NCBI GenBank assembly: GCA_000611775.1
Contig: KK106981.1
Location: forward strand, 1,793,507-1,857,506
DNA length: 64,000 nucleotides
Direction of reading: 5' to 3'
DNA from: Umbilicaria muhlenbergii
Taxonomy: Eukaryota > Ascomycota > Lecanoromycetes > Umbilicariales > Umbilicariaceae
The notes below the pieces were generated by a model, which ran no database searches, was not told the origin of the DNA, and saw only the letters and a list, made by a program, of their open reading frames with translations. Made by a program: the position numbers and the translations under genes. Below are positions 45,097-56,470 of the stretch, piece by piece (the stretch's first letter is position 1; the number at the start of each line of letters is the position of its first letter).

Positions 45097-46499
45097 GATG
45101 AAGAGTGTTGAGGCCTTGGGATGTGTGATGTGCGTATCTCTAGGATTATTCCTGGGTAAGTACGGCAAGAACGGTATGCAGGGGGTTGGAATTGATAGGC
45201 AGGGCTGAGAGGGCTGTGACGGCTTTGCCACAGTGAAACGCCGATATATTACCGTATCATAACTGCGACTCGTTTCTTGGCAGGCGCTTACTATTTACGG
45301 GACTCCACTGCTGTAAACGAATGCTCTTTCCTCTTTCCTCTTTCTCCAAACTCGCTTTGATTTACTTCCAATATCTGAAATAGCCCATATATTGGCCGGA
45401 GAAGCCGCTATGCCAGCCGTGCAGTCGGCAACCTTGTCTCTCGCAACGGTGTCTGCCACAACGTAGGAAGTGCTGATGCGTTGTCAAAAACCGCATGGTG
45501 AATGACGCTGTTGCCATAACCACCTGCACGATAAAAGAAAGCTCAACAGTACAAGCAATTTCTGTCTCGCTTTCTCTGCAATCCTTTGGGTGCCTCTGTT
45601 CCCTGCCAGCGTAGTTCGCAGCTTCCGGCGGTTTAACATGGTGCCTAGAAGTCGTCAGACTGTCATTCTCCGTGTTAAGCAACATCCTGCACCGACTCCA
45701 TGATGATCTGATCACGTACCTTCATGTCTTCATCCCCCCAATGCTTGGAAACCACGGACTGCTTTCTTTCTATCACTTCAGCTGTCTTGTACCTATGTAT
45801 CTGCTCGTTCTTAAGTAGATTCTTTGCCTTCTATCACACAAAGTAATGTTTTCAGAAAGCCTAAGCATTTCTTCTTTGCACCCACCAATTGAACAGTCTG
45901 TTCTGGTTTTTTTGGAGGCCCCAGTGCCATCTCCAATGACTGGTCTTTGGGAAGGTTGTCTTAAGAAGCTGCACCGTTGTTCATTATAGCAGATGTTGTC
46001 TGTGTCTCGTCTCTCTTGGGATATTTTCTCGTTGTTGGACATCTAAGTATATGTGTACAAGATCCTGACAAAGATATTGAATGCATACATGCCGTTGAGG
46101 CCTCCATTTCTTGCGAACCCAATTCGGCGCTAGTGGATAGTTGATAAGTATCTACCAACCCCTTTTAATTGGTGTTATTTTTGGTTAACCCTCCCTTCTG
46201 TATCTTCTGTCTTCAACCTCAACGATCACTGCTCGCACACAACGGCTTAGCAACAACATGACTTAAAGCTTCTGGCTAAAAAGACTACAGATTCCTTACT
46301 ACTTCTTGTCGGCATTTACAAACTCTACATTCAACTGAAAACGCTTTGCGAAGATCATCGTGAGGTTGGCGCATACTTGGTAACCCCGCGATCAAGCGCA
46401 CGACCGACAGCATCTACACAGCAGACCTTGTGCGCAGTACAGCGTCCTACTCATAGGTTAAACTGTGTCCCATCATCTCACGGTCAGTAGCTCGCAGAT
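45097..46499. other. Intergenic, KIN17 / repeat-bearing 7TM gene (divergent)
   Basis: 1.4 kb boundary between the housekeeping block and the accessory region. Open frames up to about 117 codons on the minus strand lack family features. AT content looks higher than in neighbours by eye. It should contain the 7TM gene promoter. Confidence 0.45.
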
Positions 46500-49026
46500 A
46501 TGCGTACTTTCAAGATGGTTGTCGTCGCTTTCGTGCTACTTCTCACTACGAGAGTGCTTCCGAATCCCATCAGCATCTCGAATGTTGGCAACGACGTTGG
46601 AAATATGCTACTTAGCGATCAAGATCTTGTCGGCCCGAAGACCGAGACAAACTCTGTGACCGTTGAGGAGTCATCTCGATTTATCGCCGACACCACTACC
46701 ACGAAAGTTCTGACACCAAGCGCAACCTCAAAGTGCACGCTGAGCGAGCAACACTCTATCTCAGGTCGCGAAGAATCCTACCCGGCACCTCAAGAGCGTA
46801 CTACCACGAAAGTTTTGACACCAAGCGCAACCTCAAATTGCATGCTGAGCGAGCAACACTCTATCGCAGGTCTCGAAGAATCCAACCCGGCATTTCAAGA
46901 GCGTACTACCACGAAATTTCTGACACCAAGCGCAACCTCAAACTGCATGCTGAGCGAGCAACACTTTATCTCAGGTCTCGAAGAATCCAACCCGGCACCT
47001 CAAGAGCGTACTATCACTATCACTTCCACAGTATCGCTGGCAAAGCTTATCGACTTTGAGACCAACACAGCCTGTATGACCGTTATCGAGTTATGTAAAA
47101 CCATTGTCGAGACACCAATTACGGAACCACTTCAAGGGTGCATCATGGACGTCAGTCCCGCAGCATTGCTCGCGATTCTTAACAACTTCAAGATCAATGC
47201 GCCCTGTACGACTCTTTTAGAGTTGTGCTTATCCATCATCGACACTGCTACCACTGGATCACTTCAAGAGCGCACACTGCATTTCATCCCTGAGGAATTA
47301 CTGGCAAACTGTACTGGCTGCAAGACCGACACACCGTGTGAGGCTTTTCTAGGGTTACGCCACTCCATTAGCGAAGCTGCTATCACAGAATCACAGCGAA
47401 AGTGCACCATCAACGTTCTGCCTGCGGCACCACTAGCAAACCTTACGGATCTCAAGATCAACGGAACCTATATCGCTGTATCTAAGATAGCCGGTTCGAT
47501 TGTCGACACAGCTAGTACTAAAGCACTTCAGGAGCACACCCTTGAGGTCATCCTTACCCTTCCGCTGGCTAGTTGTGACGGCTATAATATCAACGCACCT
47601 TGTACGACGGTTCTTCTGCTGCTGGAATATATTGTCAACACCACTATCCCAAAAGCACTTCAGGAGCGCAAGCTTGACATCATTTCTACAGGATCGCTAG
47701 CCCTTGTCTACACAGCAACTACAGAACCACTTCAGGAGCATACCTCCGACACCATTCCCACGGTATCGCTGTTCAATCGAGACGTCATTGTCCACACTGC
47801 CACTACAGAACCACTTCAGGAGCATACCTCCAACACCATTCCTGTGGTATCACTGTTCGATCGAGACGTCATTGTCCATACTGCCACTACAGAACCACTT
47901 CAGGAGCATACCTCCAACACCATTCCTACGGTATCACTGTTCGATCGAGACGTCATAACTTCATCATTGGAAACTTCCGGCAATGTCCTCATGGTTGAAA
48001 ATCGTTCGTCGACTGATAATCGTTCGCCTGTCTACGGTCGAGTTATTTACGCTCTTGTGTCATATATCGCTTTGTTCATCTTATTTGGAATGATAAGTGA
48101 GTCACATTCGAGTTATTGATTGAATCGATACTTACTACGTTGCAGTCACACGTCTACAAACACTCAGGATAGAAGAATGGCGCTCGATGACTCTTATCAG
48201 CATTCTCACCACGCTGGTCTATATCCTGGGGATCCTTTTCATCTTCTCCGCTGGAATGCTGATGGATGGCGCTGACCTTTCGAACGAAGCCCTGTGTCGA
48301 GGAGCAATCTATCTCTGCCTGATATTCTACCTTGGCTGCAAGGTGATAATGTATGTCTTCCTTGTAGAACGAGCTCACCTGCTGCGTCATATGAAACGCG
48401 GGAAGGATGTCGTGTTTCTGGTTGGCATTGGCATCTTGATATGCGGGTTCGGGCCCATCGCCGGCGTCGCATTCAAGGAGCCTGTCGCGGGCATATCGAC
48501 GGTGGACGGGAAATGCCGGATCGGATTGCCACTCGCCGTCACCATACCATTGCTTACCTACGATGTAACAATCAATGTGTTGATGGTGGGGATGTATGTC
48601 TTCTTGGCGTGGCCCTATATGAGGGGTCGAGGCTCTCCCGGAATCTGGCTTCGGGCCACCGGGCTTCGGAGAACCACGGGCCGCGTCTCCCAAAACGCCC
48701 TCCTCGAGCTCCTAATTTGGAGGAATTGTTACGGCGCCTGTTTGGTTGTGCTCCCGACCGTGGCCAATTTGGCCATACTGTTCAAAATCCACGGTCGGGA
48801 GCAAGGATGGCTCTGTTTTGCCGTCTGTACGATCGACGGTGAGTACCTTCGGGTTCTTGAGACATTCACATATCTTCACTTCACTGACTTGTGCATAGTG
48901 TCGTGGTCAGTGATCATAGTTCACTGGCTCACCGCCAAGCCGGAGGTGCTCGTGGAGGCCCCTCCGGGCACGGACGAGGAGAGGGTCGGGGTGGCCCCTC
49001 CGGGCACGTACGAGCAGATGGGGTGA
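46500..49026 (+). CDS. Seven-helix membrane protein with long repeat-built ectodomain
   Basis: Exons 46500-48096, 48146-48838, 48899-49026; 805 residues. A signal peptide (MVVVAFVLLLTTRVLPNP) leads to about 490 extracellular residues made of three tandem-repeat families (listed separately), then seven hydrophobic segments: VIYALVSYIALFILFGMI; LISILTTLVYILGILFIFSA; RGAIYLCLIFYLGCKVIMYV; VVFLVGIGILICGFGPIAGV; VTIPLLTYDVTINVLMVGMY; LVVLPTVANLAILFKIHG; and DVSWSVIIVHWLTAK. The helix region, with KCRIGLPL, REQGWLCF and a final VHWLT, resembles an uncharacterised fungal 7TM family that normally has a short N-terminus. A receptor or surface-sensing role is inference from topology only. The tail contains two APPGT repeats and ends at a purine tract. 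Introns are 49 and 60 nt; phases agree. Confidence 0.82.
46695..47009 (+). repeat. Coding tandem repeat, 3 x 105 bp (35 residues)
   Basis: Three adjacent units start at 46695, 46800 and 46905. Each reads TTTK.LTPSATS.C.LSEQH followed by a part ending EES.PA.QER. Differences are a few substitutions and no indels. The units keep one Cys each. This is the first and least diverged repeat family of the ectodomain. Confidence 0.95.
47013..47672 (+). repeat. Coding tandem repeat, 5 x 132 bp (44 residues), diverged
   Basis: Units begin at 47013, 47145, 47277, 47409 and 47541; the next would begin at 47673. The period is exactly 132 bp each time although sequences have drifted. Common pattern: short beta-like start with S/P.A.LA, a N/D.NAPC-like Cys motif, a hydrophobic TTLLEL/IV.T segment, then LQER/H-T. 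Most units keep two Cys. Confidence 0.9.
47712..47963 (+). repeat. Coding tandem repeat, 3 x 84 bp (28 residues), nearly identical
   Basis: Units start at 47712, 47796 and 47880, each reading TATTEPLQEHTS.TIP.VSL followed by F.RDVI. They look like the 132-bp unit with its Cys-bearing middle (16 residues, 48 bp) removed. Near identity points to recent expansion. Confidence 0.93.
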
Positions 49027-49112
49027 GGGAGGGAGGAAGGGGAGGAAGGGAGGAAGGGGGGGATGGGAGGAAGGGGATGAAGGGATGGGGGAGAGGAGAG
49101 GGGGGAAGCCAA
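49022..49112 (+). repeat. Purine-only tract, G-rich, at the 7TM stop codon
   Basis: About 90 bases of almost pure G and A (ggtgagggagggaggaaggg and on), starting at the TGA stop of the 7TM gene. Many GGG and GGGG runs on the plus strand could form a G-quadruplex or triplex. Confidence 0.85.
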
Positions 49113-49887
49113 TTTGATAGGGAGAGTGGTCTGGGCTGCATGGAGGCGTTTTTGGACTAGGCCTAGTTTGATCTAATATGATACCTTGGAGGTCCTCTCC
49201 TCCTCGCCGTTACTTCCTATGAACCCGTACCTCTATGAATGACTGGATGAATGCTACCCGGCTTCCTTGATCGTAGCAGTGAATTATGCCATGGGTACCT
49301 TATAACCTTCTCCCCAGCTCGCTCGCCGCCATCTTTCTTAATATTTTGACACAAGAAATGGCAATAGGCCACAGCTCCACCTAGAACACCATAGACAGTC
49401 TACTTATATCTCCAATCTACCTATGAAGCCATGGTCCGTCTACTGTGTACTTGTTGGATCGGCTAGTCTCACCTTGTGGTTGCATTCCACCTCGTCTTCG
49501 AAGACATGCAGAAATATAATCTGGCAAACCCTCCATTATCAGCATACACTCGGACCGCCCTGTGTAGCCTGGGCTTCCGGCCTTCATCTAAAACCCATCC
49601 AACAACTTCCTTCCGGTTTGGCTTCTCTCTACACTTTCATCTGGAAGCTAATGTTTCTTTGAAATCATATGGCGAAAGAAATGCCTATAAATTGATGGTT
49701 CTACACTATGGAAAATTAATCCTTCTCTCTTAACATAAGAGTATGACTGTTCTTAAGCTACCCGGTTCTACCGCTTGGGATACTGCTGAGATTACCATCC
49801 TTATAAGATGTTCTTAATCATAGCCTCCTTTTTTGGCCGTTGACATTCCCTAACGTGGCAGAACCTATCCCTTGGGTTCCACTCTGC
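49113..49887. other. Spacer with no clear gene
   Basis: About 775 bases between the purine tract and the first exon copy. An open frame at 49423-49662 starts near a gaagccatggtc string also seen in the last copy (51497-51508), so part may be an older copy. Otherwise nothing recognised. Confidence 0.4.
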
Positions 49888-51545
49888 TGCTCATTTGGAG
49901 AAGTTGTTACGGCACTTGCTTTGTGGTGCTCCCAATCGTGGCCAATTTGTCCACTCTCTTTAAGATACACAAGCGTGAGCAAGGTTGGCTTTGCTTCGCC
50001 ATCTGTACCATCGACGGTGGTTCTGTACGGATCAACAATGTCCCTAATCATGGCTTATCTTTTGGCATTGAAATGCCTTACCACGGCAAAATCTATCCTT
50101 AGTTGCTGCTATATATGTCAGTAAATACCTTCAACAGATGATCCGAGAGCATTTTATGGTGCCTGCTTGGTGGTGCTCCCGACCGTGGCCAATTTGGTCA
50201 TCTTCTTCAAGATCCACGGTCGAGAGCAGGGGTGGCTATCTTTTGCCCTGCGCATACACCTCGATGCTACGATACCTGCCAATTGTATTGACCTCTAGAT
50301 TGTCCAATTTTTCTTACTCTCTTCCCAGCGATGCTTCACATAGGAAGTTGTCGTCTATCTATCTTTTGTCGCATGCGTACTACGGTGACGCTACCTGGTT
50401 CATGGTCGGGAACAAGGATGGCTATTCTTTGCTCCATGCATATATAATTCGACGATACTTTAGACATCAACCGTGTTGACTTCCGAACTGTCGAAATTCT
50501 TTGCTGTTTGTCAAGGAGAGGTTGTCTAGTTATATCTTTCTTTTTATGTACTCTGGTGTCGATCTTCTGGATTCACAGTCGAGAGCAGGGCTGGCTCTGC
50601 TCCACGATGTCCACCATAACCATGATATCGAACTTCGTCTTCCATAGCATCCAGTCCATGGTCGAGAGCAAGGATGGCTATTCTTTGCTCCGTACATACA
50701 TACCTGAAGATCCTGTACGTATCAACTGTGCGGACTTCCCTTCTATTTCTTATTTCTACTCACCGTCCTGCGACGCAAGAAGAAAAGGCGGATTTACTGT
50801 CTTTGCCCTCCGCATACTCTGATGACGCTGTTCGAAGCCCACCTTCGAGAGCAAGGTTGGTTGTGCTTTACGATGTGCATACACAACGAAGATTCTCAAC
50901 AGATCAACGGAGTTGACTTCCGGGTTCGCCACCTCTTACTCTACGCATAAACACAGGTTTAGCCTACAGCGTCCGGGTCTATAAGGAAGGTGATCCTGTC
51001 GGAACCAAGTTGGAGACAAAGCAGGGCAGTACGCCTTCAGTCGAAGCGTTCATGGACTGGCCGGTAATGATCGAGGCCTTCGACTGGTCAAAGTACAAGA
51101 AGGGGAACCCGAGCACATACCCGCCGCAGCAAATACGTTTGACCGACATGCTAGCTGGTGAGATTTTAAGGAAAGAAATCCCTAGCAATGACGATGATCC
51201 CTACTTTATGCGAATACGGGAAACAGCCATGCGGATTGCTTCCGAAGTCTGGGCAATTGAAGGTTAGAGAAGTTGAAATGCTAGATGCAAAGACGCGGAT
51301 GCAGCATGAACATAGTCGGGTCGAGTTTGAAACCTGTCGGCTGCAATCCAGGAAGTCGGGACCTTGTTGGGACAGCAGAATATCAAAATATCTGAGCTAG
51401 CTAGCTACGTTGTGCTTCATACTTATACTCACAACATCTCTTCTCTCCTTGCCGTGCTTTGCACGACTCTGTACAACCCTGCTATATAACCTATTTGAAG
51501 CCATGGTCGAGGATCAGGGGTAGCTATCTTATTCTTTTACTCCAG
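49888..51545 (+). repeat. Array of diverged copies of the 7TM exon-2 end
   Basis: The stretch of the upstream 7TM gene around 48700-48838 (helix 6, the REQGWLCF motif and the donor) recurs in decayed form. The clearest copies are 49888-50025 (LLIWRSCYGTCFVVLPIVAN ... KREQGWLCFAICTIDG) and 50148-50260 (YGACLVVLP-like, FFKIHGREQGWL). Shorter copies keep only the gagagcaaggatggct-like core. Cores begin near 49977, 50222, 50408, 50581, 50664, 50847 and 51509; the parent core is at 48797. Several copies share a second block about 60-80 bases further on, gatcaac then gttgacttcc. All are on the plus strand. No helix-1 to helix-5 sequence accompanies them, so these are partial tandem copies, not whole gene duplicates. 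Confidence 0.8.
50956..51267 (+). other. Orphan open coding-like stretch
   Basis: The frame is open from about 50917 to a TAG at 51265-51267. From 50956 it reads like protein: YSVRVYKEGDPVGTKLETKQ, EAFMDWPVMIEAFDWSKYKK, TYPPQQIRLTDMLAGEILRK, then DDPYFMRIRETAMRIASEVW. It has no ATG at a sensible start and lies inside the exon-copy array. It may be a terminal exon or a fragment of an unrelated gene. I recognise no family. Confidence 0.35.
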
Positions 51546-53427
51546 TGCATACATATTCAATGTATCTATATGTCTTCACCCTTTCTGTCCTCAAATTAGC
51601 TACCTCCTGCTCGATGCATACAGGCCTTATAACTCTTAGTAGTCTCGAACCTAAGCCGCGAGTACCGCGTGCCTGCCCCATTTTTTGCCATTAAGGATTA
51701 GGATCCACGGACCGATGACTTCGTGAGGGCTCAGGTCACAGCTAAAGAGAGAATGGACTGAATGTGCTCCCGTGTCGTTCCTTTGCTGGCAGATATCGTT
51801 CTGGATTCGGAGATCGGTTCTGATGACGGCACGAACTGGATTGTCTTGAAATCTCCATGTACTATGACATCTAGGCTTTCGAATTTAACAACTTTCTATG
51901 TTGCAGGATGGACGAGAGCACAGGAACACTTCAACCTGTTGGTGCTTAATGCAAGTGCTACGCTGTTCAACCTCGTGATAATCTAGGACGAAATGGAGCT
52001 TTGAAAAACCAAGCATGGGCTCTCGAGAAACTCGCAGCAAGAGTGGAGAGATGACCAACCGGAGACTGAGGATAACCGATGTTCTTTCAGTGACTAAAGG
52101 CTCTAAAGGGTATCATCTATAGTCTGAACAGCAAATATTGAGCAAGCATCATGATCCACGATCTCCTACCAGCTGCAAGGGGGAATCGAGACGGTCTTTA
52201 AAGAGGACGACGATCACAGGACATCGAAGTCAACATATTCATCGACAGGGTACCAAAAGACCCAAAACCCGCAGGCAACCACAAACAACATTTATCCCAG
52301 AGCGCTACTTTAAAAAGACACGAAGAAAAGCGAGTGCACGAACAAAAACCAAGTAACACCTAGCAAGGACATCAGCACCTCACGATATTCATTGCATACG
52401 CTTGCCTTCTTGTTATTTGCTACTTCTAGTCTAATATCTGGCGAAGGGATCGTCTGATCACATTGCTTATGGAACGGGGGTCGTTTTTGAGTTGCTTAGG
52501 GCACCCGCATAATGAGCTCACGAGCAGGTATCATGCGAATTCACCAGCGGGGGGATCGTGTGGAGCATATTAGCGAGGAGGAGCTTTTTCGGGCTAGTTT
52601 GTCTATGGCATTGAAGTCTGCCTTTCTGCTTTTTCTTGCCTGCTTTTCCTAGTTAAGAACATAACATAAGATCTATGCCCTCAATGCCACCACCTTTCTA
52701 CTCCGACCAACCATAGGCGACATTCACCACAACAACAGAAGACACGATCTTTCTGCACTCTACCATCGATGGCGAGCCTATCTTTCCGATGAAAGCCAGC
52801 TGGCTTCCTCCTCGATTTCATCCACGAGACCATTGCACCTGGTCCAAATCCCCAGCCCAGAGCAAGGGCGTCACGTGGCTCCGCTCCTGGTCCCTAGACG
52901 TATATCGCCGCAGCTCGGTCCACTACATGTGGTCTCCGTCAACGAAAGGGGTCTACTTCGTATATCGCCACTTCCCAACCACCGATTTCCGGCAAGAAGG
53001 CAACGCCGGCGAGCACAACTGGATATATTGTGGATGGGTGAGCTGGGGAATCAGTGCTCCCGCTGCGGTAAACCATTTCGTTCTCCGTGAGAAAGCTCGT
53101 GCCGAAAAGTAATCCATCGTTATCGTCGATCCCCTTGGCTGGAGTATAGCGGACATCATTGAACAGAACAGGATGAATTGAGCGCCCAAGCTTGAGAATA
53201 AGATCGCTCGTGGCGTTCCCGCTCTTAACGGGGGTGAAATCAGTCGAGGGTGCCCCAGAGCTTGAACACTGCAAATGGTCCTGCTCCATCGAGATAGCGC
53301 CGGTGGGAAGTTCTGACCATATAAGTTAACGAATCTAATTACATTAGATCTTCAAATTCCAACGTAAAAAGTATTTGCACCTAGAGTTGCCTCCCCCAAA
53401 ATCTATACCACAAGAAGAAAGAACCCA
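51546..53427. other. 1.9-kb stretch without a secure gene
   Basis: Short frames only until about 52700. At 52789-53112 (plus) and 52939-53289 (minus) two antiparallel frames overlap. The minus frame (MEQDHLQCSSSGAPSTDFTP; later EIGGWEVAIYEVDPFR) has balanced composition and could be an exon. I cannot decide between them and see no family match. Confidence 0.35.
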
Positions 53428-55067
53428 TCAAGCGCCGCTCTGCGTCCGCTTCTTCCCCAGACTAAACCCATTCTCATCTTCTCCCTCACTAATCAAACCC
53501 TCCAATTCAAATTCCTCCGCATCTCTAACCCGTGAATCGCTCGGCCCACTCATCACACGCCCGTTCAAGCCCCCATTAGCTCTGCCATTAGTCCTTAAAG
53601 CCTCCGCGTCGAGTTTAACTGCTGCAGGGCTGGCGTTGAGGGGCCAAGCGTAGGAGGCGTAGAGATGGAGCAGCATATTGACGAAGAGGAAGAGGAGGAA
53701 GGCGATGCTGTAGAGGATGAGGATGTAGGAGACATGGGTGACGTGAGCTTCGGAGAGGAGGGCCATTTGTTCCTCCGTGGCGCCCATAAAGAGGAAGCCG
53801 GAGGCGTAGAGGAGCTGGAAGGTCATGTCAGCGGAGGATGGCTGCACTGCACGAGAAGAGATCACTTACGAACGGTGGGAGGTATTGGAAACTGTTAGTC
53901 TCTTCTCCATGTTTTGACGAGATAGAGTTGCGGTCCTTGAGAACGAATGCAATCTCCACGATTCTAGTCGCCCCCGCTGCCATCAGGGTATACCCGAATA
54001 CACTGTGCACCATAGTGCTCAGGAGCAGACTCTGCGGGTGCACACTCATCGCCCACCCCGTCATCAGGATCACAATCCCAGGTATGAGATTCCTCTTTGG
54101 CCGCCCATCTCTTTTTCGACTCAACCAAACCCCCAGTAAACCAGCACACCACCACACTATCCCCATACTTGTATGTTGTAAATCATTCTTGACCCACGGC
54201 CCACCCCACCGATGCTCCGTAAACGTGTTGACGCATCCCCAGGCCGCAATCAGTAAGCTGTCGAAGAACTCCTGGCTTCTCCCCGTACGCTTGAGCCAAT
54301 ATTGTCCGACGATGAGGAGAATGGTGAGGACAATGCCGTATCCAATAAACGCGCTCCCCATGATAAAATGCGCCAGACACTGCCCAAGATGGTCCCCTCT
54401 GCAAAATCCCAACGCCGTTATGCCTCCGAAAATCATCTGCACCCAGCTGACCACCGGCAACATCTTGCCCAAAATCCCGTGTGCCACAACAGTATACCGG
54501 CGAATCCGGGCGTGCATGCCTTTCTCGAGATGCAGTTTTAGGTAGACGCCAAAGAGGACTTGCAGGAGGAGCATGAGCATTAGGGAGGAGGCGAAGGCCG
54601 CATGGATGTTTGGTGCGAATTGGCGCCCGCCGTGAGCGTGGCCGAGGAAGTAGCCTACTATTGCGAGTATGGCGCCGGTGACTTGTAACGGGACGTGCCA
54701 GCGGGAGCGGACAATCTAGTAGAAAGAACTCAGTTCTCGAAGAGGCTGCCGGAGCTGGGGGACTGGATGAAGACATACACCAAGAACCATGCCAGTGGGG
54801 AAGATAAGGCCGAAGGAGATGATCTGGATGACAATATGGACCCATAACGTCGTGTCCTGCCATTTTCCATCAGCGGATGTTCCCAATAAAATGGGGCTTT
54901 GAGCGTACGAGTGGATCTGGCGATACAGCCTCCCCTTCTGGTATATTGTCCGCATGGTGTTCATGTGCTGCTGTTCGTCCGGCCAATAATATACATAAGC
55001 CCACCAAGCCCAGTGGACTGAGGAGGGGCCCCCCAACGAGCCTCGATGTCGCGGAAGCGGCGACCAT
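53428..55067 (-). CDS. YTP1-like multi-helix membrane protein (DUF2427 type)
   Basis: Exons 55067-54909, 54856-54779, 54715-53870, 53814-53428; 489 residues. N-terminal signal or anchor (LSPLGLVGLCILLAGRTAAH), then a His-rich HEHHADNIPEG lumenal segment. DUF2427-like cytochrome-b561 fold: TTLWVHIVIQIISFGLIFPT, VLFGVYLKLHLEKGMHARIR, VVSWVQMIFGGITALGFCRG (conserved membrane His are present). The Ytp1 half follows: QHTSMGIVWWCAGLLGVWLS, NLIPGIVILMTGWAMSVHPQ, THVSYILILYSIAFLLFLFV. The tail is acidic and soluble. About ten or more helices. Family function is unknown; a redox or metal role is inferred only from the b561-like arrangement. Introns are 55-63 nt. Confidence 0.86.
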
Positions 55068-56470
55068 TTCCACCGGTACTGTAACGCTTGTTATGCTGAC
55101 ATGGATGAGGTCGTGAACTTGGTGATAATGGGCGGTGATGGACTTGCTCAACCCGGGTGAGCTCTCCCAAGGCTGAGGTGTAATGGTCCTCACTGCTTAC
55201 TCGCAGCAAATCATGCAGGCATGTGGCGAGGTGACGCTAAGAGGCTTTGGGATCGGAGCGGAGTTTGCTCCACCCCCGGTCCCAGCCCTGCACGACTTGC
55301 CGCTCATGGGGATCTACTCGTGCTCGCTATTTGTACCTCGAGTCTAGAAACACCGTCATGTTTTCGGAGTTCAGTTTTCGCCTGTTTGGGAAGGGTTAGG
55401 AGTCTTGCTCTTGCCAGGTCGCGCTGTGCACCCATTGTCTCTTGGGGTACCGTCGTCTGCCGTAGATCATACGAGTAGTTGATCGGAGGAGAGATAGGGC
55501 AAGTGCTATTCCTCTCATCTTCGCTCCATACAATCAGTGGCGGCTTGGTGGGCTATGTCTTATCATTTACATCGCACTCTCCACCGTTGATCTCAATGAT
55601 GCCTTTATATTCTCCATAGCGTCCAGCAAAGCCCTTTTCTCAAGGCATCTGAACGCTTGGTAGCAACAGCTCCGCTGCATGTTCGCTTCGATTGCCACTT
55701 TGCGGCTGCCTACGGTAGGTGTCTTATTCCCCCGGGTGCACACCCAGCCCTGCGGCACTGCTGGTCTGAAGCGATGGTCGTCTACAGTCTACGCCTCGTC
55801 GTAACGGGAAAATCGACCTACCGCCTGGATGCACAACATGCTGTTTAATTTCTAGGGTAACTGTGCCTTTTCACTGCTCACAGCTGGTCTCACAACTTTC
55901 ATTTCCAGCCGTTCTTATCAGCTGTACAACGTCAACTGTAACTGCTGCTGGTGTGGTAAAGGCTATTTTTGGCTGAACATGCCTGACTGATCTGCAGACT
56001 GCCCGGGAACTTTTCATTCTCTGTATGTGTGAAGCCATCTACTCTACACTTGCAACGTCAGAACATTTGTGCTGTGATTCCCTCTATGCCTCTGAACTGC
56101 TTACCTCGTGCTAAAAGTCTTGTAGGTCATCACTTTATTGCCTTTCGGCTATGCCGCCTGCAACCCTATAAGTCTGCTACCTCTATGCAGCACCACCCTG
56201 ATCCACAACCGTCGAGGGTGTGTGGTTAACGCCGTAGGATTCCCGCACCACTTTCGAACCTGCATGGTTCTCTCTCTCAGTCAGCCGCACACGGGATATA
56301 CCCTCCCATCCAATATGAAACGAAGGCCGCTGCTCCAGCAATACAAGTATGTTCATGCTGGACGTTAGTGAACATTTTCCCATGCTCAGGATCTTCCTGC
56401 AGAAGGAAAAATATCCGCCGATTCATCTCAGAGACCTACAGGATAATCAGTTTATCTCTGTCCTGCGAGC
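55068..56470. other. Intergenic, YTP1-like / rhodopsin-fold gene (divergent)
   Basis: 1.4 kb containing two promoters. Open frames are short and unconvincing. No repeats recognised. Confidence 0.45.

Noticed and set aside
48154-48693. 179-codon minus frame within the 7TM gene
   Set aside because: Reads as Arg/Asp/His-rich shadow; the plus strand has membrane helices and consistent introns.
49888-51545. Transposable element or LTR remnant as the source of the repeats
   Set aside because: No terminal repeats, polymerase or transposase motifs; the units clearly match a host exon on the same strand nearby.
53838-54545. 235-codon plus frame
   Set aside because: Antisense of the YTP1-like gene, whose helices and splice phases are consistent on the minus strand.
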